Positions 36,527 to 44,270 of a stretch of DNA of 64,000 nt are shown piece after piece. The notes beneath the pieces were generated by a model. It saw nothing but the letters and a program-made list of their open reading frames with translations. It was not told the origin of the DNA and did no database searches. Both the position numbers and the translations under genes were made by a program. Numbering within the stretch: position 1 is the stretch's first letter; every line of letters starts with the position of its first letter. Location of the stretch: positions 762,660-826,659 of the forward strand of contig NZ_JACIJO010000003.1 in NCBI RefSeq assembly GCF_014206875.1, given 5' to 3'. The stretch is from Algoriphagus iocasae. GTDB taxonomy: Bacteria; Bacteroidota; Bacteroidia; Cytophagales; Cyclobacteriaceae.

Positions 36527-37492
36527 GTGTTATTAACGACTAAAATATATATAGCTGGCCATAATGGAATGGTTGGCTCGGCAATATGGAGAGCCTTGGA
36601 ATCTAAAGGATACACCAATCTTATTGGTAAATCCTCCCATGAATTGGATTTAAGGGATATGTTGGCTGTATCAGACTTCTTTGAAAAAGAAAAACCGGAA
36701 GTGGTGATTGATGCTGCGGCAAGGGTAGGAGGGATTTTAGCAAACAATAATTATCCCTACCAATTTTTAATGGAGAATATGCAAATTCAAAACAACCTAA
36801 TTGATACCTCATTAAAATTTGATGTTCAAAAATTTATCTTTTTAGGCTCTTCATGTATCTACCCTAAAATGGCACCTCAGCCATTAAAAGAAGAATATCT
36901 TTTAACTGGTCCATTAGAACCTACAAATGAATGGTATGCAATTGCGAAAATTACTGGTGTAAAAGCGTGCGAATCCATTCGAAAGCAATTCGGTAAAGAT
37001 TATATTTCCTTGATGCCTACCAATTTATATGGACCTTATGATAATTTTGACTTAAATACTTCCCATGTGCTTCCTGCCATGATCCGTAAATTTCACGAAG
37101 CAAAAGAGCAGTCGACAGTCGACGGTCAACAGTCGGCAGTTACCTTGTGGGGTTCTGGTACTCCTATGAGGGAATTTTTATTTGTTGAGGACTTGGCTGA
37201 TGCAGTGGTTTTTGCTTTGGAAAATCAATTTCAGGATAATTTATACAATGTTGGAACTGGAGTAGATTTAACTATCAAAGAATTGGCTGAGCTGATCCAA
37301 AAAACAGTTGGGCATAATGGTGAAATTATTTGGGATTCAAGTAAACCAGATGGGACACCTAGGAAATTGATGGATGTCTCTAAAATGGAAGCTGCTGGAT
37401 GGAGAGCTAAAGTTTCTTTAGAAGAGGGAATCCAAAGAACCTATGCCTGGTTTCTACAGAACCAAGAAACATTTAAACAAGTAAAAATATAG
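36527..37492 (+). CDS. fcl: GDP-L-fucose synthase
   Basis: The 321-residue protein starts from GTG at 36527. The NADP site is IAGHNGMVGSAI, with GSSCIYPKMAPQP, NEWYAIAKITG (Y-x3-K catalytic) and PTNLYGPYDNFD. It epimerises and reduces GDP-4-keto-6-deoxymannose to GDP-L-fucose. An odd loop, KEQSTVDGQQSAV, replaces the usual short N-A-P-type loop before TLWGSGTPMREF and is encoded by a CAGTCGACAGTC-type repeat. Gmd lies 64 bases downstream, the reverse of the pathway order. Confidence 0.96.
   Translation: MLLTTKIYIAGHNGMVGSAIWRALESKGYTNLIGKSSHELDLRDMLAVSDFFEKEKPEVVIDAAARVGGILANNNYPYQFLMENMQIQNNLIDTSLKFDVQKFIFLGSSCIYPKMAPQPLKEEYLLTGPLEPTNEWYAIAKITGVKACESIRKQFGKDYISLMPTNLYGPYDNFDLNTSHVLPAMIRKFHEAKEQSTVDGQQSAVTLWGSGTPMREFLFVEDLADAVVFALENQFQDNLYNVGTGVDLTIKELAELIQKTVGHNGEIIWDSSKPDGTPRKLMDVSKMEAAGWRAKVSLEEGIQRTYAWFLQNQETFKQVKI
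37107..37141 (+). repeat. CAGTCGACAGTC-type repeat inserted in frame within fcl
   Basis: The bases following AAAGAG read CAGTCGACAGTC, GACGGTCAACAGTC, GGCAGT. This is the same simple repeat type as at 62078-62125 and like the ACAGTCCACTG block of the leader elements. Translated, it gives about five extra residues compared with the E. coli fcl loop from memory. Confidence 0.65.
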
Positions 37493-37556
37493 TTAATAGC
37501 TTAAATCTTAAGTGAATTTCGCTTAGCGTTTAACTATTAACCTTTAACAATTTAAT

Positions 37557-38723
37557 ATGAAAACAGCATTAATTACTGGTGTCACCGGACAAGATGGGTC
37601 CTACTTGGCCGAATTACTTTTGGAAAAAGGGTACAAAGTTCATGGAATAAAAAGAAGAGCCTCATCATTTAATACTCAACGAGTAGATCATCTCTACCAA
37701 GATCCTCATAATGAATCTATTCGATTCAAGATGCATTATGGCGATTTGACGGATTCTATGAATATTATTCGAATCATTCAGGAAGTTCAGCCAGATGAAA
37801 TCTATAATTTAGGAGCAATGTCCCATGTCAAAGTCTCTTTTGATTCACCGGAATATGTGGCGAATGTAGATGGGATTGGGACACTTAGAATTTTAGAAGC
37901 AGTACGTATTTTAGGCTTAGAGAAGAAAACTAGAATATATCAAGCTTCCACGTCTGAGTTATATGGGGGTATGCCCGAGAATAAAAACGAGAATGGATTT
38001 TATGATGAAAATTCGCCTTTTTATCCCCGTTCTCCTTATGGTGCAGCAAAAATCTATGGTTTTTGGATAACCAAAAACTACAGAGAAGCTTATGGTATGT
38101 TTGCTTGTAATGGAATTTTGTTTAATCATGAATCACCAAGAAGAGGTGAAACTTTTGTAACAAGAAAAATTACCATGGCTGTTGCAGCCATTGCCTTGGG
38201 TATGCAGGATTGCTTGTATTTAGGTAATCTGGAGGCATTAAGGGATTGGGGCCATGCTAAAGACTATGTTAAAGCCATGTGGTTAATACTTCAGCAGGAA
38301 AAACCTGAGGATTTTGTGATAGCTACCGGAAAAACTACCAAAGTCCGTGATTTCGTGCAGATGTCTTTTGAGCATGTAGGTTTCAAAATCCGCTGGGAGG
38401 GAAAAGGAGTGAATGAGGTTGGGATATTGGATTCTATTGATAATGATAAGTATCTATTAGCAACTGGTGTCAGCCTGAGCGAAGTCGAAGCCTCAAAACT
38501 CCTTGGGCAGGTACTGGTCAAGGTAGATCCAACTTACTTCCGCCCTACCGAAGTAGATCTTCTTCTAGGCGACCCGACAAAATCGAAAACACAATTGGGC
38601 TGGGAACCTGAATTTGACTTGAATGGCCTGGTTAATGATATGATGACATCAGATATCAAGTTGACCCAAAAAGATTTACACTTAGTAGAAGGTGGACATC
38701 CAGTTTATAGACAATCGGAATAG
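37557..38723 (+). CDS. gmd: GDP-mannose 4,6-dehydratase
   Basis: The 388-residue protein begins KTALITGVTGQDGSYLAELL, with GIKRRASSFNTQRVDHLY, the catalytic region STSELYGG, YPRSPYGAAKIYG (Y-x3-K) and NHESPRRGETFVTRKI. These are all diagnostic for Gmd. Near the C-terminus, ATGVSLSEVEASKLLG is an extra segment before QVLVKVDPTYFRPTEVDLLL; its DNA matches a known intergenic repeat. Its effect on activity is not known, but the frame is intact. It makes the substrate for fcl, just upstream. A hairpin terminator follows. Confidence 0.96.
   Translation: MKTALITGVTGQDGSYLAELLLEKGYKVHGIKRRASSFNTQRVDHLYQDPHNESIRFKMHYGDLTDSMNIIRIIQEVQPDEIYNLGAMSHVKVSFDSPEYVANVDGIGTLRILEAVRILGLEKKTRIYQASTSELYGGMPENKNENGFYDENSPFYPRSPYGAAKIYGFWITKNYREAYGMFACNGILFNHESPRRGETFVTRKITMAVAAIALGMQDCLYLGNLEALRDWGHAKDYVKAMWLILQQEKPEDFVIATGKTTKVRDFVQMSFEHVGFKIRWEGKGVNEVGILDSIDNDKYLLATGVSLSEVEASKLLGQVLVKVDPTYFRPTEVDLLLGDPTKSKTQLGWEPEFDLNGLVNDMMTSDIKLTQKDLHLVEGGHPVYRQSE
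38469..38494 (+). repeat. CTGAGCGAAGTCGAAG repeat in frame within gmd
   Basis: TCAGCCTGAGCGAAGTCGA and the following AGCC match a short palindromic repeat that is normally intergenic in Bacteroidota. Here it encodes SLSEVEAS inside gmd, in the variable loop before VDPTYFRP. Confidence 0.65.
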
Positions 38724-38748
38724 TATTTAATTTGAAGATTATTGCATG

Positions 38749-38785
38749 CCCAGGCCTTTCTAAATAAATGGTCTGGGTATTTTTA
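38749..38785 (+). terminator. Intrinsic terminator after gmd
   Basis: CCCAGGCC (38749-38756) pairs with GGTCTGGG (38770-38777) with one G-T pair over a 13-base loop, followed by TATTTTTATTT. It lies 26 bases past the gmd stop and separates the GDP-fucose unit from the second Wza/Wzc unit. Confidence 0.7.
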
Positions 38786-38824
38786 TTTAAAGTGGACAAA
38801 TTAACTTTTTTAGTTCGGATTTAT

Positions 38825-38977
38825 GATTACCCGCAATTGATCCAATAGTTAAAGAATGAGATTAGAAAGTCACGGAAAATCGTCCGCAGACTACAGTCAA
38901 CTGTCCAAAGCTCATTGAAATATCCTATACCCCCCTTTTTCTTTGGCAACTAGTAAGAAGGCAGATATTCATATTAA
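38825..38977 (+). repeat. EPS-locus leader element, copy B
   Basis: This is the most diverged of the three copies. It keeps CCGCAATTGA, ATAGTTAAAGAATGAG, AAAGTCACGGAAAATCGTCC, CTACAGTCAACTGTCC and TTTTTCTTTGGCAACTAGT, then AAGAAGGCAGAT. The hairpin arms GATTACCCGC and ACGGAAAATC no longer pair well. It begins about 45 bases past the gmd terminator and ends 165 bases upstream of the wza2 start. Confidence 0.75.
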
Positions 38978-39073
38978 ATTTTATTCTTTTTAATTTTAAT
39001 TTGGAATAATATATACTGTAAATAAATATAGTGAAACTGTAATTTAATAATTAGTTTTTCTGAATTGCTAAAT

Positions 39074-39108
39074 TTTGACCAGCTTTTCTACGAAATTGAT
39101 TAAGTTTG
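39074..39108 (+). promoter_or_regulatory. Possible promoter of wza2-wzc2
   Basis: TTTG (39074-39077) and TAAGTTTG (39101-39108, perfect TAnnTTTG) lie 23 bases apart, a few bases longer than usual. The ATG at 39143 is 34 bases further on. The -7 box is convincing, the spacing is not. Confidence 0.4.
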
Positions 39109-39142
39109 CGCAGTTTTTGAACAAGAATTTAAAAATTCATTT

Positions 39143-39955
39143 ATGCGGAGTTTCCGACTCGGGATTGTTTGTATCCTAGCCCTATTAGCTGCTACAGCTT
39201 GTGTATCCAATGAGAAGATTATTTATCTTCAAAATCAAGAGGGAAATACCCCAATAGAAGAAGGAGAATTAATCTCCTACGAAATCCCAGAATACCGATT
39301 GCAATACAATGATATCATTGATGTCAATATTCAGACAGTTGATGATATGATCTTAAACGGCTTTAATAATAAAGCTATGACTGGTATGTCAAATCAAATG
39401 GGGAATGTTGCAACCCAAACAGGAGGTGATATCTATTATATGACTGGTTATACTGTTGATAATAAAGGAAATATTCGACTTCCAATTGTGGGAGAAGTAA
39501 ATGTAAAAGATAAAACTCTGGAAGAGGCAAGAGTTTCTATTGAAGAAAAACTGAGAGTCTATGTCACAACCGAACTCTATGTAAAAGTGAAGTTGGGAGG
39601 AATTCGTTATTCAGCCTTAGGTGAGTTTAGAAGACCTGGAAAATTTGTGGTGCTTCAGGACAGAATGACGATTTTTGAGGCGATTGCCAATGCAGGTGAC
39701 TTGACTCCAATTGCAAAAAGGGATGAAGTACTTCTAATACGTCAGTATCCAGAAGGGACAAAACTTCATAGATTGAATTTAAATGACAGACATGTGGTTG
39801 AATCTGAATTCTATTTTATTCAGCCCAATGATCAGATCTATGTGGAGCCAATGAAAGTACGTGAGGTAGGAGCTGGGGAAAATGCAGCCCAATCCATTGC
39901 CTTGGTTATTTCTGCTATTACTGCTTTAGCTCTAATTTTGAATTTAATTAAATAA
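39143..39955 (+). CDS. Wza-like polysaccharide export lipoprotein, second copy
   Basis: The 270-residue protein has a lipoprotein signal ending LLAATAC. The Poly_export domain reads LQYNDIIDVNIQ and YTVDNKGNIRLPIVGEVNVK, and the SLBB-like part reads ALGEFRRPGKFVVLQDRMTIFEAIANAG. A C-terminal hydrophobic segment (SIALVISAITALALILNL) ends it. It lacks the glycine-rich loop of the first copy. Its stop is one base before the start of the second Wzc gene, so expression is coupled. With that Wzc it forms the second export unit of the locus. Confidence 0.93.
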   Translation: MRSFRLGIVCILALLAATACVSNEKIIYLQNQEGNTPIEEGELISYEIPEYRLQYNDIIDVNIQTVDDMILNGFNNKAMTGMSNQMGNVATQTGGDIYYMTGYTVDNKGNIRLPIVGEVNVKDKTLEEARVSIEEKLRVYVTTELYVKVKLGGIRYSALGEFRRPGKFVVLQDRMTIFEAIANAGDLTPIAKRDEVLLIRQYPEGTKLHRLNLNDRHVVESEFYFIQPNDQIYVEPMKVREVGAGENAAQSIALVISAITALALILNLIK

Positions 39956-39956
39956 G

Positions 39957-42404
39957 ATGTATCCAAATTCACCCCAGAATTCAGCAAATCAGCAGAATCC
40001 TTTTATGATGCAAAAAGAGGATGAGATTGATCTAAAAGTCTTATTATTTAATTACCTACAATACTGGCCTTTGATTTTGGCCTTTATGTTTGCAGGTTTG
40101 GTTTCAGCATTTCTATTTAATCGATATGCTACTAATATTTTTAAAGTAGAATCCAGTATCCTGGTAGAGGACGATAAACCAAGCTTGGGAACAGACCTAT
40201 TTGAATCAGCAGGTTTTGGGCTTCAGGGGAAAAACAATATTGAAAATGAAATTGGGATTTTAAAATCATTTTCCTTGGCAGAAGAAACAATTTCTGAGTT
40301 GAACTTAAATGTTCAATATTACAATGAGGGCTTTATTACCACCAATCAAATTTATGACAAGCTACCTATTATAGTCTCTGTAGATTGGAAACAGCCTCAA
40401 TGGGTAGGAGGAATGTTCAAAATTGAAGTTTTGGATGAAAATACTTTTGAATTGCAAATTGAAAATGATGAGTTCAATATTTACAATCCTTCCGATCCCT
40501 ATTATAAATCAAAACTGGAAGATCCTTCCTTAAAAAAGTCTGTTTATTCCTTTGGAGAAAAAATTGAGGAGGAGAATCTCTCGATTAAAATCAATAGTAT
40601 TTTTGCCAATCCAGGAGAGAAATTTCAGTTCAAATTAACTGATACACCAACACTTGCCCTGAAATATAAAGAAGAATTGTCTGTTGCCCCAATCAATAAA
40701 CAGGCATCTATTTTGAATTTAAACCTAGAAACTCCTGTAAGAAGATTGGGGGAAGATTACATCAATAAGTTGATGGAAATGTACTTGAAGAGGGAGTTAG
40801 ATGAAAAAAACAGGGCTTCAGAAAGTACCATTCGCTTTATTGAAAATCAATTATTGGGAATTTCTGACTCTTTAGAGACTTCAGAAAATAAGTTGCAGCA
40901 GTATAGGTCTGAAAATAATGTCTTTAATCTTTCACAGGAAGGTTCGGTAATCTTTGAAAGATTGCAGGAACTTGATAAACAAAGAGGGGAGACTGAGGTC
41001 AGTTTAAAATACTATCAAACTCTTAATTCCTATTTAGAAAATAATCAAGGGGGTGATTTGGTTGCTCCATCCATTATTGGTGTAACTGATCCTTTGTTAA
41101 ATTCATTAGTTGAGGCTTTGGCTGAATTGCAGGCTGAGCAAATCCGATTAAAATCCAATTTTTCTGACCAAGCACCTTCTGTTAGGGAAAATGCTACCCG
41201 TATTGCAAATACAAAAAAGCAATTGCAGGAAAATGTGAATCTGGCATTAAATAATACTCGGAATGTATTAGCAGACCTGAATAATAGAATCCGTATGATT
41301 CAGGCAGATATTAATGCATTGCCTAAGACAGAAAGAGATCTGATAGGAATTCAACGAAAGTTCACAATCAACGAGAATATTTACGTCTATCTTTTAGAAA
41401 AGAAAGCCGAAGCTGAGATTACCAAGGCATCCAATATGCCTAAAAATACCATTTTGGATTTTGCAAAAGCCGGTCAAATCCCTGTTGCACCAAAGCGCTC
41501 TTTAAATCTATTGATTGGTTTGATTCTAGGTCTAATAGTACCAATAGGATTCATTACTATTAAGGATTTCTTGAATACGAAAATTGAAGATCCGAAAGAG
41601 TTAGAAAATCAAATCAAGGTTCCTTTGATTGGGATGGTTGGAAGAAATAACTCGGATGATGCGCTTCCTGTATTGAATAATCCTCGCTCTTCAGTGACGG
41701 AATCCTTCCGATCTTTAAGAGCAGATATGACTTATTTGAGTCAGCAAAAGGAAAACTTAACCATACTCTTTACTTCCTCCATTTCCAGTGAGGGTAAAAC
41801 CTTTGTATCCATCAATATGGCTTCTGTTTATGCCTTAATGGGTAAGAAAACCATATTGATAGGTTTGGATTTAAGAAAACCTAAGATTGCTGAGGATTTT
41901 GGCTTGATGAATGACAAGGGTATGAGTACCTGCTTGAGTTCTGACACCCCATGGCAATCTGTAATCAAGTCTTCTGGACATCCTGATTTTGATGTGATCT
42001 TATCTGGTCCTATTCCTCCAAATCCAGCCGAACTCTTACTCCAAGAGAAGTTTACTAACATTGTCAATGAAATAAAGGAAGCCTATGATGTGATCATCTT
42101 TGACTGTCCTCCTGTTGGTTTGGTGTCAGAGACCAAAGAATTGTTTGGCTTGGCTGATATCAGTTTCTTTGTTTTCCGACAAGGATATTCCATGAAAGGA
42201 AATACTCAAATTTTAAATAACCTAGTTGAAAAAGGCGGGGTTTCTAAAATCTATGGAATATTGAATGATGTCCATATTGACAAAGGCTACGGCTATGGCT
42301 ACGGTTATGGTTACGGTTATGGATATGGAAATAATTCTTATGGCTACCATGAAGAAGTTACTCCATTGCCTTGGTGGAAAAGGGCGCTGAGAAGAAAAAA
42401 CTGA
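39957..42404 (+). CDS. Wzc-like tyrosine autokinase and co-polymerase, second copy
   Basis: The 815-residue protein has an N-terminal Wzz domain with membrane helices (WPLILAFMFAGLVSAFLF near 35-52 and LNLLIGLILGLIVPIGFI near 515-535) and a coiled coil between. The BY-kinase has Walker A SSISSEGKTFVSI (~606), Walker A' LIGLDLRKPKI, Walker B VIIFDCPPVG and IPPNPAELL. The tail is a pure (GY)7G run followed by NNSYGYHEE; its tyrosines would be the autophosphorylation sites. It forms a tight unit with the Wza-like gene upstream. The run is encoded by near-tandem hexamers. Confidence 0.95.
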   Translation: MYPNSPQNSANQQNPFMMQKEDEIDLKVLLFNYLQYWPLILAFMFAGLVSAFLFNRYATNIFKVESSILVEDDKPSLGTDLFESAGFGLQGKNNIENEIGILKSFSLAEETISELNLNVQYYNEGFITTNQIYDKLPIIVSVDWKQPQWVGGMFKIEVLDENTFELQIENDEFNIYNPSDPYYKSKLEDPSLKKSVYSFGEKIEEENLSIKINSIFANPGEKFQFKLTDTPTLALKYKEELSVAPINKQASILNLNLETPVRRLGEDYINKLMEMYLKRELDEKNRASESTIRFIENQLLGISDSLETSENKLQQYRSENNVFNLSQEGSVIFERLQELDKQRGETEVSLKYYQTLNSYLENNQGGDLVAPSIIGVTDPLLNSLVEALAELQAEQIRLKSNFSDQAPSVRENATRIANTKKQLQENVNLALNNTRNVLADLNNRIRMIQADINALPKTERDLIGIQRKFTINENIYVYLLEKKAEAEITKASNMPKNTILDFAKAGQIPVAPKRSLNLLIGLILGLIVPIGFITIKDFLNTKIEDPKELENQIKVPLIGMVGRNNSDDALPVLNNPRSSVTESFRSLRADMTYLSQQKENLTILFTSSISSEGKTFVSINMASVYALMGKKTILIGLDLRKPKIAEDFGLMNDKGMSTCLSSDTPWQSVIKSSGHPDFDVILSGPIPPNPAELLLQEKFTNIVNEIKEAYDVIIFDCPPVGLVSETKELFGLADISFFVFRQGYSMKGNTQILNNLVEKGGVSKIYGILNDVHIDKGYGYGYGYGYGYGYGNNSYGYHEEVTPLPWWKRALRRKN
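42285..42329 (+). repeat. Hexamer microsatellite encoding (GY)7 in wzc2
   Basis: Seven consecutive GGN-TAY units, mostly GGCTAC, GGCTAT, GGTTAT or GGTTAC, encode Gly-Tyr repeats at the kinase tail. The hexamers are alike but not identical, so slippage is possible while keeping frame. Confidence 0.85.
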
Positions 42405-42440
42405 TTGAAATACGAAGTACGAAACTGGAAATTGGAAAGA

Positions 42441-42600
42441 TGAATTCAGAAGGCTAAAATTAAAGTCAGAAGTAAGAAAAAAAGTCAGAAGTATGAATTC
42501 AGAAGGCTGAAATTGAAGTCAGAAGTATGAATTCAGAAGGCTAAAATTAAAGTCAGAAGCATGAATTCAGAAGTCTGAAAAAAAGTAAGAAATCAGAATC
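42441..42600 (+). repeat. Tandem repeat of ~34-bp units after wzc2
   Basis: Units begin TGAATTCAGAAGGCT and end AGTCAGAAGTA or similar, at 42441-42493 (longer by an AGTAAGAAAAAA segment), 42494-42527, 42528-42561 and a decayed unit from 42562. They are head to tail with no spacers, and the array is AT- and purine-rich. It is a degenerate satellite, not a CRISPR. The area between it and the terminator at 42892 shows no gene. Confidence 0.85.
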
Positions 42601-42891
42601 TAGAAATCTGAATCAAACATCTGACATCAGTCATCCAACACCTGACAATTTACTTCATGTCCGCTTTCTCCCCAAATTGACTATCCATTGCACATCCTTA
42701 ATTCATGAACATTTCTTCAATTCTCAGGTTCCCAAGGAATTAGTAATTGGTCACCTTTTTGAAAAAGGGAGGGAACAGAAATCACCCTTTAAAATATCAA
42801 ATGCAGTTTTAAGTATATAAAAATTCCGTTTAAAAATAGGATAAAAAATGAGTACAAAAACTACTCACTTTACTTATCTTTGAGAAACGAT

Positions 42892-42923
42892 TGCCTTTTT
42901 GCTAATTAAAGAGGCATTTTTTT
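42892..42923 (+). terminator. Intrinsic terminator between wzc2 and rmlA
   Basis: TGCCTTTTT (42892-42900) pairs with AAAGAGGCA (42908-42916) with one G-T pair over a 7-base loop, followed by seven T. It lies about 490 bases past the wzc2 stop. Confidence 0.75.
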
Positions 42924-42940
42924 AACAATTAACCCAAAAT

Positions 42941-42960
42941 GTTCATCGAAATCGATGAAC
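42941..42960. promoter_or_regulatory. Perfect 9-2-9 palindrome, possible operator
   Basis: GTTCATCGA, AA, TCGATGAAC forms a perfect inverted repeat in the leader region before rmlA, 25 bases past the terminator. It has no T tract, so it looks more like a protein-binding site than a terminator. No regulator for it is known in the window. Confidence 0.4.
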
Positions 42961-43222
42961 CTGATTTTCTTAGCTAAGTTCCTATGAAAATGGAATTGGA
43001 AAGTTTTTCTTACAAAAAATTTTCATTTTTCATTTTCCAAACTGGGACTGAAAGGGCGAAGCTGTAGCCGCCCTAAGCAGAGTTTAATTTATAGTAATTC
43101 GAGGTAAGCTCTAAGGTTACCATTTAGTTGTAATTTTTAATCTCGCTTGCTAGAGGTGGTTCAAGTGTCTAAAGTTTAATTGCTCCATTCTTTTATCCTC
43201 TTCTGGGAAAATTCTAAATCAT

Positions 43223-43376
43223 GATTATCCGCAATGGAGCTAGTAGTTAAAGATTGAGTTTAAAAAGTCGCGGATAATCATCCACCGACGACAGACCACT
43301 GCCTAAAGCAGGTTGAAATAAACTTCAAACCCTTTTTTCTTTGGCTTCTGGTAAGAAAGCGGATTTACATATTATT
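43223..43376 (+). repeat. EPS-locus leader element, copy C (best preserved)
   Basis: Perfect 10-base inverted arms GATTATCCGC (43223-43232) and GCGGATAATC (43270-43279) enclose a 37-base loop containing TAGTAGTTAAAGATTGAG. Then come CATCCACCGACGACAGAC, CACTGCCTAAAGCAGG (a small CTGC/GCAG hairpin), AAACTTCAAACCC and TTTTTTCTTTGGCTTCTGG, then TAAGAAAGCGGATTTACAT. It ends 15 bases before the rmlA ATG, so it is the 5' leader of that unit. Related to copies A and B. Confidence 0.85.
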
Positions 43377-43391
43377 TAATAAAAATATTCA

Positions 43392-44270
43392 ATGAAAGGA
43401 ATTGTTTTAGCTGGGGGATCTGGTACTAGGCTTTACCCTATTACCAAAGGAACATCAAAACAGTTATTGGCTGTTTATGACAAACCAATGATCTATTACC
43501 CTTTGTCTGTTTTGATGTTAGCAGGCATAAAAGAAATTTTAATTATTTCAACTCCTGATGATTTGCCAAATTTTAAGAAACTTTTAGGAACTGGTAAGGA
43601 TCTAGGCATAACCTTATCCTATGCCGAGCAACCTAGTCCGGATGGTTTGGCCCAAGCATTTATTATAGGAGAAGAATTTATTGGAGAAGATAACGTTTGC
43701 CTGATCTTGGGCGACAATATTTTTTATGGACATGGTTTTACCAAATTATTGAGTTCATCTATCAATAATGTCGAAGAGCTTGGGAAGGCTACTGTATTTG
43801 GATATTACGTTCAAGATCCAGAGCGCTATGGTGTAGCTGAATTCGATAAAGGAGGTAATGTTTTAAGCATTGAAGAAAAACCTAAAGAGCCAAAATCTAA
43901 TCAGGCAGTGGTTGGGTTGTATTTTTATCCTAACTCTGTTATTGAAGTAGCTAAAAATATTAAACCTAGCGAAAGGGGCGAGCTCGAAATTACTACTGTC
44001 AATCAGGAGTATATGAAAAAGGGTAATCTAAAAGTTGAATTGATGGGAAGAGGCTATGCTTGGTTGGATACAGGTACCCATGAGTCAATGCTAGAAGCAT
44101 CTAATTTTATTCATACCATTGAAAAAAGACAAGGTTTGAAAGTAGCTTGCCTGGAGGAAATTGCCTTTGAGATGGGATATATTAGCGCTTCACAATTACT
44201 TGAATTAGCAGAACCCTTGAAGAAAAACGAGTACGGTCAATACTTAATCAAGAAAGCATCAAAATCGTGA
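43392..44270 (+). CDS. rmlA: Glucose-1-phosphate thymidylyltransferase
   Basis: The 292-residue protein has GIVLAGGSGTRLYPITKGTSKQL, the RmlA nucleotide-binding start, followed by YDKPMIYYPLSVLMLAGI, ILGDNIFYGHG, SIEEKPKEPKS and GRGYAWLDTGTHESMLEAS. It makes dTDP-glucose. It overlaps rmlC by 4 bases. The next enzyme in the pathway, rmlB, is not in this window. Confidence 0.97.
   Translation: MKGIVLAGGSGTRLYPITKGTSKQLLAVYDKPMIYYPLSVLMLAGIKEILIISTPDDLPNFKKLLGTGKDLGITLSYAEQPSPDGLAQAFIIGEEFIGEDNVCLILGDNIFYGHGFTKLLSSSINNVEELGKATVFGYYVQDPERYGVAEFDKGGNVLSIEEKPKEPKSNQAVVGLYFYPNSVIEVAKNIKPSERGELEITTVNQEYMKKGNLKVELMGRGYAWLDTGTHESMLEASNFIHTIEKRQGLKVACLEEIAFEMGYISASQLLELAEPLKKNEYGQYLIKKASKS

Noticed and set aside
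42441..42600. Possible CRISPR array
   Set aside because: Units are contiguous head-to-tail copies without unique spacers, and there are no cas genes.
43340..43376. Match of the leader element end to the JUMPstart/ops motif of enterobacteria
   Set aside because: TTTGGC-CTGGTAAG-AAGCGG is only loosely similar to GGCGGTAGC; I see no more than a general resemblance and no RfaH/UpxY-like gene nearby.
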